This document shows positions 8,422 to 17,146 of a stretch of DNA of 64,000 nt, piece after piece (the stretch's first letter is position 1; each line of letters starts with the position of its first letter). Source of the DNA: Streptomyces griseoaurantiacus (GTDB lineage Bacteria > Actinomycetota > Actinomycetes > Streptomycetales > Streptomycetaceae); the NCBI GenBank assembly GCA_014656015.1, contig BNBP01000011.1:1-64000 (forward strand), read 5' to 3'. The position numbers were made by a program, and so were the translations under genes. Under the pieces are notes generated by a model, which saw nothing but the letters and a program-made list of their open reading frames with translations, searched no databases and was not told the DNA's origin.

Positions 8422-8473
8422 CAATAGTGCCACGACCTGCGGCGCAGCGGTCCTCCACGAGGATCCGCGCCGC

Positions 8474-8519
8474 CGTCGGCGGGTGGGCGGGGCGGTACGG
8501 CTCCGCCCACCCGCCGACG
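8474..8519 (+). promoter_or_regulatory. Perfect 17-bp hairpin in the leader of the flavoprotein gene
   Basis: Positions 8474-8490 pair perfectly with 8503-8519 around a 12-nt loop. The stem ends 10 nt before the AAGGAG site of the gene at 8540, so a transcript starting near the TetR operator would carry it. It could act as an attenuator, an mRNA stabiliser, or a terminator for incoming transcription. Confidence 0.6.
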
Positions 8520-8539
8520 CCCGCTGTGGAAGGAGCCTC

Positions 8540-9169
8540 ATGGCGCACACCCGCACCCGCCCCCGGCCGCTCTCGCCCGAGCAGGTCCTCGCCCTGGTCG
8601 GCGAGCCCGAGCCGATGGTCAAGAACAAGATCATCGACCACATCGACGAGCAGTACCACCGCTTCATCGCGCACTCGCCCTTCCTGACGATGGCGACGTC
8701 CGACGCGGCCGGCAACACCGACTGCTCCCCGCGCGGCGACTACCCGGGCTTCGTGAAGGTCCTGGACGCGCACACGCTCGCCATCCCCGACCGGCCCGGC
8801 AACAGGATCGCCGACAGCTTCAGGAACCTCGCCGAGAACGACGGCATCGGACTGCTGTTCCTCATCCCCGGCATGCGGGAGACCCTGCGGGTCAACGGCC
8901 GCGCCTACCCCACCGACGAGCCCGAGGTGCTCGCCCGGCTGCAGGCCGAGGGCCGCACGCCCCGGCTGGCGATCGTCGTGCGGGTGGAGCAGGCGTACGC
9001 GCACTGCGGGCGCGCGCTCGTCCGCTCCCGGCTGTGGGATCCGGCGAGCCGGGCCCTGGCGGAGGAGATGCCGACGCCCGGGGAGATGCTCACCGCCCAG
9101 CTCTCGCTCGACATCGACCCCCGGGTGATCGACGAGGGCCTCGAAGAGGCCTACCGGAAGCTGTACTGA
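8540..9169 (+). CDS. FMN-dependent pyridoxamine 5'-phosphate oxidase-like flavoprotein
   Basis: Split-barrel flavoprotein of 209 aa of the MSMEG_1061-like PPOX family. FLTMATSDAAGNTDCSPRGDYPGF and the LAIPDRPGNRIADSFRNLAEN segment are characteristic of this FMN-binding group. The ATG at 8540 is supported by AAGGAG 5 nt upstream. It is followed after 70 nt by a ferredoxin-type reductase, the likely electron supply, and divergent from a TetR gene. Members reduce or oxidise small molecules with FMN; the substrate here is unknown. A strong hairpin precedes its ribosome site. Confidence 0.85.
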   Translation: MAHTRTRPRPLSPEQVLALVGEPEPMVKNKIIDHIDEQYHRFIAHSPFLTMATSDAAGNTDCSPRGDYPGFVKVLDAHTLAIPDRPGNRIADSFRNLAENDGIGLLFLIPGMRETLRVNGRAYPTDEPEVLARLQAEGRTPRLAIVVRVEQAYAHCGRALVRSRLWDPASRALAEEMPTPGEMLTAQLSLDIDPRVIDEGLEEAYRKLY

Positions 9170-9239
9170 GATGCCGCCGACCACGCCACCGATCGTGCCC
9201 CCGCTCCCTTCCCCGACCGACGGACAAGGCGGAACACCG

Positions 9240-10148
9240 ATGCAGCGAACCCTCCTGGAGCGGGTGGAGCCGCTCGCCCGGGACGTCGTCTCCCTCGTCC
9301 TGCGCGGGGCCGAGGGCCCGCTCGCGCCCTGGGAGCCGGGGGCCCACGTCGACCTGCGGCTGCCGAACTGGCTGACCCGGCAGTACTCGCTGTGCGGGGA
9401 CCCGGCGGACCGGGAGACCTACCGCGTCGCGGTGCGGCACGAGCGGCTCAGCCGGGGCGGTTCGGAGTACGTCCACCGGTTCCTGCGCGCGGGCCGGCCC
9501 CTGGAGGTGTCGCTGCCCCGCAACAACTTCCCGCTGCTGCCCGCGCCGGAGTACCTGTTCCTGGCCGGGGGCATCGGCATCACCCCGCTGCTGCCGATGC
9601 TGCGGGCCGCCGTCGGGGCGGGGACGCCGTGCTCCCTGGTGTACGCGGGCGGGTCGGCCGCCTCCATGCCCTTCCTGGAGGAGGTGCGCTCCCTGGCCGG
9701 CGACCGGGTGGACATCCTCGCCACCGGCGAGCGCGGCCGGCCCGACCTGGCCCGTCACGCCGCCGCGCTCGGCCCGGACACCCTCGTCTACTGCTGCGGT
9801 CCCGCGCCGATGCTGCGCGCGGCCGAGGCCGTGTTCCCCGCCGGGCGGCTGCACGTGGAGCGCTTCCGCCCCGAGGCCCGCGGGTTCGCTCCCGACGCCC
9901 CGTTCGAGGTGGAGTGCGCCCGCTCCGGCGACACGCTGCGGGTACCGGCGGACGAGTCGCTGCTCGACGTGCTCCGGCACGCGGGGCACGCGGTGCCCTC
10001 CAGTTGCCGCGAGGGTGTCTGCGGAAGCTGCGAGATCACCGTGCTCGACGGCGAACCCGAGCACCGCGACGAACTCGGCGCCCCCGCCGGGCGCATGTAT
10101 CCATGTGTGTCCCGCGCGCTGTCCCCGCGGCTCGTCGTGGACCTGTGA
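9240..10148 (+). CDS. PDR/VanB-type oxidoreductase (flavin reductase-ferredoxin fusion)
   Basis: Class IA oxygenase reductase of 302 aa. An FMN-binding barrel (RQYSLCGDP near residue 45), an NAD-binding domain (FLAGGIGITPLLPML near 105) and a C-terminal plant-type 2Fe-2S ferredoxin domain (SSCREGVCGSCEI plus the distal Cys in MYPCVSR) are all present. It passes electrons from NAD(P)H to an oxygenase, as in vanillate O-demethylase or phthalate dioxygenase systems. ATG 9240 has an AAGGCGG site; an upstream ATG at 9171 would add 23 proline-rich residues. No Rieske oxygenase subunit is encoded nearby, so the partner must be elsewhere, or be the adjacent FMN protein. Confidence 0.9.
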   Translation: MQRTLLERVEPLARDVVSLVLRGAEGPLAPWEPGAHVDLRLPNWLTRQYSLCGDPADRETYRVAVRHERLSRGGSEYVHRFLRAGRPLEVSLPRNNFPLLPAPEYLFLAGGIGITPLLPMLRAAVGAGTPCSLVYAGGSAASMPFLEEVRSLAGDRVDILATGERGRPDLARHAAALGPDTLVYCCGPAPMLRAAEAVFPAGRLHVERFRPEARGFAPDAPFEVECARSGDTLRVPADESLLDVLRHAGHAVPSSCREGVCGSCEITVLDGEPEHRDELGAPAGRMYPCVSRALSPRLVVDL

Positions 10149-10175
10149 CCCACCGCCGCGGCTCGGCGGTCCCGC

Positions 10176-11990
10176 TCACCCGGCGGGCCCGGAGGCCGAC
10201 CGGTCCAGCGAGGCGCGCAGTTGGTGGAGCCGGACCGCCAGGTGCAGGCGCAGCGCGGAGTCCGGGGAGCGCCAGTCCTCGCCGAGCAGCACACCGATCC
10301 GGTGCAGCCGCTTCAGCAGCGTGTTCATGTGCACGTGCAGCGCGTCGGCCGTCCGGCGCAGATTGCCGGACTGGGCGAAGTAGGCGGCGGTCGTGGCCAC
10401 CAGGTCGGTGGCGCGCCGCCGGTCGTAGTCGAGGAGCACGCCGAGCTCGTCGGTGAGGAACCGGTCGAGGTCGTGGGCGCGTTGGGGGTCGAAGACGAGG
10501 GCGTACATCGCGTACTGGCGGGTCGTCGCCCCGCGGTCCTCCTCCCCCAGCGCGCGCATCACCTCCACGCACCGCTGGGCCAGCGAGAAGGAGCGGGAGC
10601 GTTCCTCCCCCGTGACCCGGTCGGCGACCAGCAGCAGGGGCGCCCCGAGGGCGCGGCGCAGCCCCTGGTGGAGGGCGCGGGCCGCCTCCTCGACGTCCTC
10701 GGCGCGCAGCAGCATCGTCGCCCGGCCGAGGTACTCCCCCGCGAGCCCCGACCACTCGGGCGAGACGGCGTTGAGGCGGCGCACCACGTCGCTCGCGGGT
10801 CTGCCGGGGCAGTCGGCGACGAGGAGGACGTCGAGGTGGTCCACGTCGACACCACGGGCCAGTGCCCGCTCGCGGTGGGCCGGGTGCAGGGGGGCGCGGG
10901 CGAGCAGCTCGGTGAGCAGTTCGCCGCGCACGCGTTCCTCCGCCTCGACCCGGGCGTCGCGCATGAGGACCAGCAGGCCCATGATCTGGGCCGCGCGTTC
11001 CAGCATGCGGATGTCCGCCGGGTCCGGTGCGGCGCTCCGGGCCAGGGACAGCGAGCCGAGGTGGCTGCCGCCCGCGTGGACGGCAGCCACGCTGCGCACC
11101 ACCCCGTCAGCGCCTCGCGCGGAGGCGCAGCGTCCGGTGCTGCGGGCCTCCTCCAGGAGTTCCCGGACGGGTTCCCGGTCCGGGTCGGCCGGCTGTCCCT
11201 CGGCGCACCGCACGGCGACGATCCGGTCGTCCCGGTCCAGGACGGTGACCGTGCCCCGCAGATGCTCGACGAGAAGTCGCGCGATGTCACCGGGTCCGCC
11301 GCCGGTCAGCACGACGTGGGTCAGTGCCTCGTGCACGGCGGCGGCCCGTTCCACGGAGGTGACCTGTTCCTCGATGGTGCGGTACGCCTCCCGCAGCCGG
11401 CGCAGGGAGACCCGGCTCTCCTCGTAGAGCCGGGCGTTGTCGAGGGCGATGGCGGCGTGGTCGGCGAAGGCGCTGAGGAGCGCCACCTCGTCCTTCTCGA
11501 AGGGGCGCTCGGTGCGGTCGGCGGCGAAGAGGACGCCGACGACCCTCTCGCCCACCAGGAGCGGCACGCCGAGCAGCGCGACGAGCCCCTCGTCGGGCAC
11601 CAGGGAGTCGAACACGGGGCGGTGGCTGAGGACTTGGGCCTCGCGGTAGTTGCTCACCCAGAACGGGGCCCGTGACTCGATGACGCGGGCGCCGAGTCCG
11701 CCGCCCGGTGGCATCCACGCCGTGGAGAACTCGTGCGAGATGGTGCCGGCCGAGGCGCTCAGCTTGAGGTTGCCCTCCGCGTCCAGCAGGGAGAGGTAGG
11801 CGATGTCGCTGCCGATCAGCTCGTGGGCGTGCCGGACGATCGTGGCGAGCACCTCGCCCACCTCGCCGAGCGCTGCCAGTGAGCGGGCCGTGGCGTACAG
11901 GCTGCTCAGTTCGCGCTCGCGGCGCAGCCGGTAGGAGACGAGTTCACCGTGGTCCCGGGCGCCGTCCGCGCCCGCTTCGCTCTGCGCCAT
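10176..11990 (-). CDS. GAF domain, PucR-like helix-turn-helix transcriptional regulator
   Basis: Regulator of 604 aa. An N-terminal GAF sensory domain occupies about residues 45-190 (ELIGSDIAYLSLLD ... GVPLLVGERVVGVLFAADR), a middle region shows the weak GGDEF-like fold of PucR/CdaR regulators, and the C-terminal HTH_30-type domain reads AYFAQSGNLRRTADALHVHM and following. ATG 11990 has an AGGGA site. Divergent from the MHS transporter gene at 12243. Relatives control catabolism of aromatic acids and similar compounds, and the neighbours (importer, acyl-CoA ligase, oxygenase reductase) fit this. Likely activator of the transporter-ligase operon (inference). Confidence 0.87.
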   Translation of the reverse strand: MAQSEAGADGARDHGELVSYRLRRERELSSLYATARSLAALGEVGEVLATIVRHAHELIGSDIAYLSLLDAEGNLKLSASAGTISHEFSTAWMPPGGGLGARVIESRAPFWVSNYREAQVLSHRPVFDSLVPDEGLVALLGVPLLVGERVVGVLFAADRTERPFEKDEVALLSAFADHAAIALDNARLYEESRVSLRRLREAYRTIEEQVTSVERAAAVHEALTHVVLTGGGPGDIARLLVEHLRGTVTVLDRDDRIVAVRCAEGQPADPDREPVRELLEEARSTGRCASARGADGVVRSVAAVHAGGSHLGSLSLARSAAPDPADIRMLERAAQIMGLLVLMRDARVEAEERVRGELLTELLARAPLHPAHRERALARGVDVDHLDVLLVADCPGRPASDVVRRLNAVSPEWSGLAGEYLGRATMLLRAEDVEEAARALHQGLRRALGAPLLLVADRVTGEERSRSFSLAQRCVEVMRALGEEDRGATTRQYAMYALVFDPQRAHDLDRFLTDELGVLLDYDRRRATDLVATTAAYFAQSGNLRRTADALHVHMNTLLKRLHRIGVLLGEDWRSPDSALRLHLAVRLHQLRASLDRSASGPAG

Positions 11991-12242
11991 CTGTGTCCCT
12001 GTCGGTGTACACGCGAGGAGGCGTGGTGGGCGGGCCGGCCCGGGGTGGAGGAGGCTCACACCACGAGTCGGCCACAAGTGTACGTACGTTCCATCCTGCG
12101 GAGCCCTCGCCCGGCCCTACTCTCAGCCCACGCGGACGGTTGTGATGCGGGTCGCAGCCGCCCGTCGACAGCAGCGGCGCCCGGCGGCCGGCGGGCGAAC
12201 GTCCCTCGCTCATCCCTTCCTCACCCCAGGGGGCACCCACCC
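11991..12242. promoter_or_regulatory. Divergent promoter region, PucR-like gene / MHS transporter
   Basis: 252-nt intergenic region. It contains two short palindromes, GTGTACAC at 12005-12012 and ACGTACGT at 12082-12089. They are candidate sites for the adjacent regulator. No clear -10/-35 pair was assigned. Confidence 0.4.
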
Positions 12243-13688
12243 ATGACTTCCTCCGCTCACGCACACCTCCCCGACAGCGACAGCGACAACGACAGCGGCC
12301 CCGACCTCGACCGCGAAGGCGGCGCCGGCGCCGTCCCCGGCGCCGCGCCCCCATCCGTCGACGAGCGACGCGCCCACCGCAAACTGCTCGCCGCGGGCCT
12401 GCTGGGCAGTTCGATCGAGTGGTACGACTTCTTCCTCTACGGCACGGCGGCGGCGCTCGTCTTCCCGGACGTCTTCTTTCCGCACTCCTCCGCACTCACC
12501 GGCACCCTGCTGTCCTTCAGCACCTTCTGGGCCGGGTTCGTGGCCCGTCCGCTCGGCGGGCTCCTCGCCGGTCACTTCGGAGACAAGTACGGCCGCAAGC
12601 CCACCGTCGTGGTCTGTCTCGTCGGCATGGCGCTCGCCACGTTCCTGATCGGCTGCCTGCCGAGCGCCGGGACCGTCGGTGTCCTCGCCCCGGTCCTGCT
12701 GGTCCTGCTGCGTTTCGCGCAGGGCATCGCGGCGGGCGGCCAGTGGGGCGGGATCGCGCTGCTCCTGACGGAGTCGGCGGGCCCCAAACGGCGCGGGTTC
12801 GCGGGCACGTTCGGCCAGACCAGCGTGCCGGTGGCGGTCATCATCTCCACCCTGATCTTCACCTCGGTCAGCGCCTCCATGTCGGAGGACGCCCTGATCG
12901 ACTGGGGCTGGCGCATCCCGTTCCTGCTCAGCGCGGTGATGTTCCCGGTGGTGCTGTACATCCAGCGCAGGGTGGAGGACACCCCGGACTTCCGCAGGCT
13001 GCGGGAGAAGGCGGCGCGGAAGCAGGGGGAGGCCGTGGTGCGGGCGCCGCTGGCGGAGGCCGTGCGCCGCAACTGGCGCACCATCCTGCTCGCCTGCGGC
13101 ACGCTGTCCGCCACCAACAGCCTGTTCTACGTCAGCATCACCGGCCTGCTCAGCTACGGCACCAAGACGCTGGACATGAACCGCAACTCCCTGCTGACGG
13201 CCACCCTGCTGAGCGCGGTCGTGATGACGGCGTTCCTGCCGTACACGGGGAAGCTGTCGGACCGCTACGGCCGGCGCACGCTGATCCTGATCGGCGGACT
13301 GGGCGTGGTGGCCTGGGCGTTCCCCTACTTCGCACTGGTGGGAACGGCCTCGGCACCGATGATCTTCATCGCGGTCGCGGTCGGCTTCGTCTTCCAGGGG
13401 CTGACCTACGGCCCGATGGCGGCCTACTTCGGTGAGCTGTTCGCGCCGAACGTCCGCTACTCCGGGGCCTCCCTGTCCTATCAGCTCTCCGCCATCGTCG
13501 TCAGCGGCAGCACCCCGGTCCTGATGACCTGGCTGATCGCGAAGACGGACAGCACGGTGCTGGTCGCGGCGTTCATCGCGCTGATGGGCGCGATCACCTT
13601 CGTCTGCGCCTGGTTCCTGCCGGAGACCAACACCGCGGAGGTGCGCCGGGATCCCGAGGCGCTCCCCGGGGCGCATCTGTACCGCTGA
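12243..13688 (+). CDS. MFS transporter, metabolite:H+ symporter (MHS) family
   Basis: Twelve-helix inner-membrane importer of 481 aa. The MHS signature SSIEWYDFFLYGTAAALVF starts near residue 59, with the MFS motif A GHFGDKYGRKP in the helix 2-3 loop and a second copy GKLSDRYGRRT after helix 8. The N-terminal 45 residues are acidic and disordered. MHS carriers import carboxylates such as shikimate, dicarboxylates, citrate or proline-betaine. It is followed at 74 nt by an acyl-CoA ligase and divergent from a GAF/PucR-like regulator, consistent with uptake of an organic acid that is then CoA-activated. Confidence 0.9.
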   Translation: MTSSAHAHLPDSDSDNDSGPDLDREGGAGAVPGAAPPSVDERRAHRKLLAAGLLGSSIEWYDFFLYGTAAALVFPDVFFPHSSALTGTLLSFSTFWAGFVARPLGGLLAGHFGDKYGRKPTVVVCLVGMALATFLIGCLPSAGTVGVLAPVLLVLLRFAQGIAAGGQWGGIALLLTESAGPKRRGFAGTFGQTSVPVAVIISTLIFTSVSASMSEDALIDWGWRIPFLLSAVMFPVVLYIQRRVEDTPDFRRLREKAARKQGEAVVRAPLAEAVRRNWRTILLACGTLSATNSLFYVSITGLLSYGTKTLDMNRNSLLTATLLSAVVMTAFLPYTGKLSDRYGRRTLILIGGLGVVAWAFPYFALVGTASAPMIFIAVAVGFVFQGLTYGPMAAYFGELFAPNVRYSGASLSYQLSAIVVSGSTPVLMTWLIAKTDSTVLVAAFIALMGAITFVCAWFLPETNTAEVRRDPEALPGAHLYR

Positions 13689-13693
13689 CACAC

Positions 13694-13724
13694 GGCCGGG
13701 CACCGGCGTCCTCGGTGTCCGGCC
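13694..13724 (+). terminator. Hairpin between transporter and ligase genes
   Basis: A 12-bp stem with one wobble (13694-13705 with 13713-13724) and a 7-nt loop directly after the transporter stop. It could reduce expression of the downstream ligase relative to the transporter. Confidence 0.5.
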
Positions 13725-13761
13725 GGTTCCGAACGACTCCGAAAGACAGGAGACGGCACAT

Positions 13762-15255
13762 ATGTTCACCCCTGAACCCGGATTCCCGCTCGGTGACATC
13801 CCCGGGGAGTACGCGGCGGAGCGCCCGGAGGCGGTCGCGGTGCGGGCGGAGGACGAGGAGCTGACCTGGGACGGGCTGTACCGGGCGAGCAACGCGGTGG
13901 CGCGCGGCCTGAAGCGCTCCGGCGTCGGCCCCGGGCGGATCGTCCCGCTGATGCTCCCCAACGGCGTGGACGTCATCGTGGCGGCCTTCGCCTGCCTGAA
14001 GATCGGGGCCGTTCCGCAGCCGCTCTCGACCCGGCTCGCGCCGCCCGAGGAGCAGGCCGTCCTGGAACTGTCCGATCCGGTGGTGGTCCTCGGCCGGGAG
14101 GAGGGCACGCCGGTGGGCGACAGCCGGTCCCGGACCACCACCGTGGCCGCGTTGCGCCGGCTCGGCGGCTCGGAGGACGGGCTGCCGACGGTGGTCGGCC
14201 CCTCGTGGAAGGCGCCGACGTCCGGGGGCTCCACCGGGCGGCCGAAGATCATCCTCTCGGGTTCCTCGGGCACCTTCCACGCCTTCGACAGCGAGGCATG
14301 GGGCATCGGCGCCCGGCAGCGGGCGCTCATCACCGCGCCGGTCCACCACAACGCGCCGTTCTCCACGGCCATGACGGTCCTGTTCAACGGCGGCACGGTC
14401 ACCCTGCTCGGAAGATTCGACGCGGAACGGGTGCTGGCGGAGGTGGAACGCCACGCGATCACCTGGATGTACCTGGTGCCGACGATGATGCGGCGCATCC
14501 TGGCCCTGCCCGGGGCGACACGTCGTCACTACGACCTGTCCTCGCTGGTGTCGGTGTGGCACTGCGCCGAACCCTGCCCGCCGGCGATCAAGCAGGCGTG
14601 GATCGACTGGCTCGGCGCGGAGCGGATCTTCGAGCTCTACGCCGGGACCGAGGCGCAGGCCGGGTGCACGATCTCCGGCCCCGAGTGGCTGGAGCACCGC
14701 GGCTCGGTGGGCCGCCCGACCTGGGGCGAGATCAAGATCGTGGCGCTGGACGGGACCCCGGTCACCGAGTCCGGCCGCAGCGGTGAGGTCTTCATGCGGG
14801 TCCCGCCGGGCAATCCGCCCGCCTTCCGCTACCTGGGCGCACAGGTGAAGGAGGTCGAGGGGTGGTCGACGCTCGGTGACATCGGCGAGTTCGACGCCGA
14901 GGGCTACCTGTATCTGCACGACCGGCGTTCGGACATGCTGCTGGTGGGCGGGGTGAACGTCTACCCCGCCGAGATCGAGGGCGCCCTCGCCGAGCACCCC
15001 GAGGTGCTCTCCAGCGCGGTGATCGGACTGCCGGACGCGGACCGCGGCAACCGGATCCACGCCATCGTCCAGGTGGAGGAGGGGTCCACGGCGACGGCCG
15101 AGGAGATCGGCTCGTTCCTGAGCGGCCGGCTCTCCCCGCACAAGCGGCCCCGGTCGATCGAGCTCGTCGACACTCCGCTGCGCAGCCCGGCGGGCAAGAT
15201 CAGGCGCTCCGCCCTGCGCGCCGAACGGCTGGCGGGGGCCGAGGCGGCCTCCTGA
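13762..15255 (+). CDS. AMP-binding acyl-CoA ligase (bile-acid/aryl-CoA ligase-like)
   Basis: Adenylate-forming enzyme of 497 aa that activates a carboxylic acid to its CoA thioester using ATP. The P-loop-like motif is APTSGGSTGRPKIIL near residue 150, with YAGTEAQAG, the hinge aspartate in LYLHDRRSDMLLVGGVNVYPAE, and the C-terminal SPAGKIRRSALR carrying the catalytic lysine. The TSGGSTG rather than TSGTTG version occurs in the bile acid-CoA ligase and related subgroup. A purine-rich GACAGGAGAC site precedes the ATG. Paired with the MHS importer it probably performs the first step of catabolism of an imported acid. The exact substrate is not deducible. Confidence 0.9.
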   Translation: MFTPEPGFPLGDIPGEYAAERPEAVAVRAEDEELTWDGLYRASNAVARGLKRSGVGPGRIVPLMLPNGVDVIVAAFACLKIGAVPQPLSTRLAPPEEQAVLELSDPVVVLGREEGTPVGDSRSRTTTVAALRRLGGSEDGLPTVVGPSWKAPTSGGSTGRPKIILSGSSGTFHAFDSEAWGIGARQRALITAPVHHNAPFSTAMTVLFNGGTVTLLGRFDAERVLAEVERHAITWMYLVPTMMRRILALPGATRRHYDLSSLVSVWHCAEPCPPAIKQAWIDWLGAERIFELYAGTEAQAGCTISGPEWLEHRGSVGRPTWGEIKIVALDGTPVTESGRSGEVFMRVPPGNPPAFRYLGAQVKEVEGWSTLGDIGEFDAEGYLYLHDRRSDMLLVGGVNVYPAEIEGALAEHPEVLSSAVIGLPDADRGNRIHAIVQVEEGSTATAEEIGSFLSGRLSPHKRPRSIELVDTPLRSPAGKIRRSALRAERLAGAEAAS

Positions 15256-15262
15256 CGGAACC

Positions 15263-15302
15263 GTGCGGAGGGGCGGCGGCCGCCCTGCCGTCCCCCTCGC
15301 AC
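15263..15302 (+). terminator. Hairpin after acyl-CoA ligase gene
   Basis: GTGCG (15263) to CGCAC (15302) enclose complementary G-rich and C-rich tracts and an inner GGGCGGC/GCCGCCC repeat, just after the ligase stop. The pairing is imperfect in the middle. Confidence 0.45.
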
Positions 15303-15418
15303 GTTCCGGACGCTCGCCCCCGCCCGCGTCCCGGGGCCCTCTACGATGTCCGGGGCACGGACCGCGAGCGGGACCGCCCGGCCGTCCCCGCCGGGTCCGT
15401 CCGGACGAGGAGGCGAGG

Positions 15419-16276
15419 GTGCGGGCGAAGGGCACATGGCTGTTCGTGGGCGCCGTCGTCGCGGTGTGGATCGCGGTGGCGGGCCCCGGGTTCCCGCACG
15501 GTGACGCCTCCGCCGGGCCGAAGCCGGGGGCGACCGGCCGCGAGGCCGTGCCGAACCGGGTCATGACGTGGAATTTGTGCAACCCGTGCAAGAGCGGGGA
15601 CGCCGACCTGGCGGCGGAGATCGCCGCCTCGGCACCCCAGGTCGTCGGTCTCCAGGAGTCGTGCACGGGCCAGGTGGAGCGGATCCGCACTCTTCTGAGG
15701 AACCGTCACGGCCTCGACTACCACGTCGAGTACGGGACCGTCCTGCACCGGTGGGGCCGCTGCGGAGGGGCGCCGTGGAAGCCGGGCGGCTACGGCGAGG
15801 CCATCCTCTCGGCGGCGCCGATGACCGACGCCGTCGCCGTGGAGTATCCCGACGGCGGGTCCGAGGACCGCGGATACATGGCGGTCACGACCACGGTGGG
15901 CGGGCGGGAGCTCAGGGTGTTCAACACGCATCTCGCCGAGCGTCGCCAGGAGTCGGTGCGGGCGAAGCAGGTGGACGTCCTCGCGAAGGTGGTCGCCCGC
16001 TACGACCGGGCGGTCGTCATGGGCGACTTCAACGCGGTGCCGTACGCCGCCGAACTCGACGCGATGTGGCCGCTGGTGAAGGATGCCGACCCGCGGTGCG
16101 GTCCCTCGGCCGGCGGCGCCTGCGAGCCCACCACCGACTGGCACAGCAGGTTCGACTACGTCTTCCTGCGCGGCGTCGGGGCGAGCGGCCACCGGGTCCG
16201 GGCAAGTGCCCACTCCGACCACCACATGCTGTACGCCGACCTGACTCCCGCCGGGGGCGCCCAGCGGCGCCGATGA
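15419..16276 (+). CDS. Secreted endonuclease/exonuclease/phosphatase family protein
   Basis: EEP-fold metal-dependent phosphodiesterase or nuclease of 285 aa. The N-terminal hydrophobic segment TWLFVGAVVAVWIAVAGPG is a signal peptide or membrane anchor. Catalytic landmarks are TWNLCNPC, VGLQESC (metal-binding Glu), VFNTHL, MGDFNAVP, and the terminal SDHHML (catalytic Asp-His). The start is GTG 15419, preceded by GAGGAGG; longer in-frame starts would lie before the ribosome site. Four to six cysteines suggest disulfides outside the cell. Substrate (DNA, RNA, phospholipid or phosphoester) cannot be told from sequence. No operon partner. Confidence 0.87.
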   Translation: MRAKGTWLFVGAVVAVWIAVAGPGFPHGDASAGPKPGATGREAVPNRVMTWNLCNPCKSGDADLAAEIAASAPQVVGLQESCTGQVERIRTLLRNRHGLDYHVEYGTVLHRWGRCGGAPWKPGGYGEAILSAAPMTDAVAVEYPDGGSEDRGYMAVTTTVGGRELRVFNTHLAERRQESVRAKQVDVLAKVVARYDRAVVMGDFNAVPYAAELDAMWPLVKDADPRCGPSAGGACEPTTDWHSRFDYVFLRGVGASGHRVRASAHSDHHMLYADLTPAGGAQRRR

Positions 16277-16286
16277 GCCCCCCCCG

Positions 16287-16319
16287 GCCGAACTCCCCCG
16301 CTGCCGGGGTGGGTTCGGC
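16287..16319. terminator. Convergent terminator between EEP and SDR genes
   Basis: GCCGAAC... at 16287 pairs with ...GGTTCGGC ending 16319, with a C-run facing a G-run in the inner stem (imperfect). It lies between two genes that end toward each other and probably serves both strands. Confidence 0.55.
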
Positions 16320-16337
16320 GGCGGGACGGAGCGGGGC

Positions 16338-17024
16338 TCACGTCACCAGCAGGCCGCCGTCCATGTGCAGGTCGTGCGCGTTGATGCCGCCGTTGTGCAG
16401 CAGGAACTCCGTGGCGTCGGCGATCTCGGCCATCATGACGAGGCGCCCGATCGGCGTCCGGTCCGAGTGCGGCGGGTTCGGCACGTCCTTCCAGCGGGGG
16501 CTGTCGCCGATGAGGCCGGGGTGCAGGGCGTTGACGCGGTGTGGGGCGATCTCGACGGCGAGGGTCCTGACCAGGCCGGTGATGCCCGCGTTGAAGGTGG
16601 AGACGACCGTGGAGCCGGGGTAGGGCCGTTCCTTGGCGAGGCCCCCGAACAGGACGACCGAGGCGCCCGGGGTGAACCGTTCGCGCAGTACCCGGACGGT
16701 TTCGGCGTAGCCGACCAGCTTCATCGTCACCGCGGCCACGGCGTTGGTGACGTCGAAGCGCCGCAGGGTGTTGGCGGCCTGTCCGACGGCGGTGACGACG
16801 AGGTGGTCCACCTCCTGGACGCCGGTCAGTGCGGCCTCGATGGTCTCGGGCCGGGCGAGGTCAAGTGCGAGCCCACGGGCGCCGGGCCCGAGGTCGGCGG
16901 CGACGCTCTCGGCGCGGGCGCGGTCCGTGCTGGTGACGACGACGTCGTCACCCCGGTCGGCGAAGCGGCGGGCGAGCACACCGCCCAGGCCGCCGCTTCC
17001 GCCGACGACGACTGTGGTGGTCAT
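16338..17024 (-). CDS. SDR family oxidoreductase
   Basis: Short-chain dehydrogenase-like protein of 228 aa. The cofactor loop is VVVGGSGGLGGVLARRFAD near the N-terminus and the TDRARAESVAADLG segment suggests NADP preference. The usual YxxxK catalytic pair is absent: the corresponding region reads STVVSTFNAGITGLVRTLAVE, so catalysis, if any, must differ; the C-terminus HDLHMDGGLLVT is the normal SDR end. It is divergent from a TetR gene with the AT-rich palindrome 17064-17085 just upstream of its start, so repression by that TetR is likely (inference). Confidence 0.82.
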   Translation of the reverse strand: MTTTVVVGGSGGLGGVLARRFADRGDDVVVTSTDRARAESVAADLGPGARGLALDLARPETIEAALTGVQEVDHLVVTAVGQAANTLRRFDVTNAVAAVTMKLVGYAETVRVLRERFTPGASVVLFGGLAKERPYPGSTVVSTFNAGITGLVRTLAVEIAPHRVNALHPGLIGDSPRWKDVPNPPHSDRTPIGRLVMMAEIADATEFLLHNGGINAHDLHMDGGLLVT

Positions 17025-17063
17025 GGCAGGGGTGTCCCTTCGGTCGTGCGCCTTGCGGGGCAG

Positions 17064-17085
17064 TTAATATCCAACTGGATATTAA
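17064..17085. promoter_or_regulatory. Perfect AT-rich palindromic operator upstream of SDR gene
   Basis: Ten-bp perfect arms, TTAATATCCA and TGGATATTAA, around a 2-nt centre. In this GC-rich genome such an AT-rich palindrome is conspicuous. It is 39 nt from the SDR start and on the SDR side of the inserted MITE. The nearby TetR protein is the likely binder. Confidence 0.8.
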
Positions 17086-17146
17086 TCGTACCGTGTGCGG
17101 TGGGCGCACCGCCCGAGGGACCGGCGGGCAGGCGGCGGAAGGAGCA

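Noticed and set aside
12210..15690. Long antisense frames opposite the MHS transporter and CoA ligase
   Set aside because: Compositionally biased shadows with no ribosome sites or domain motifs.
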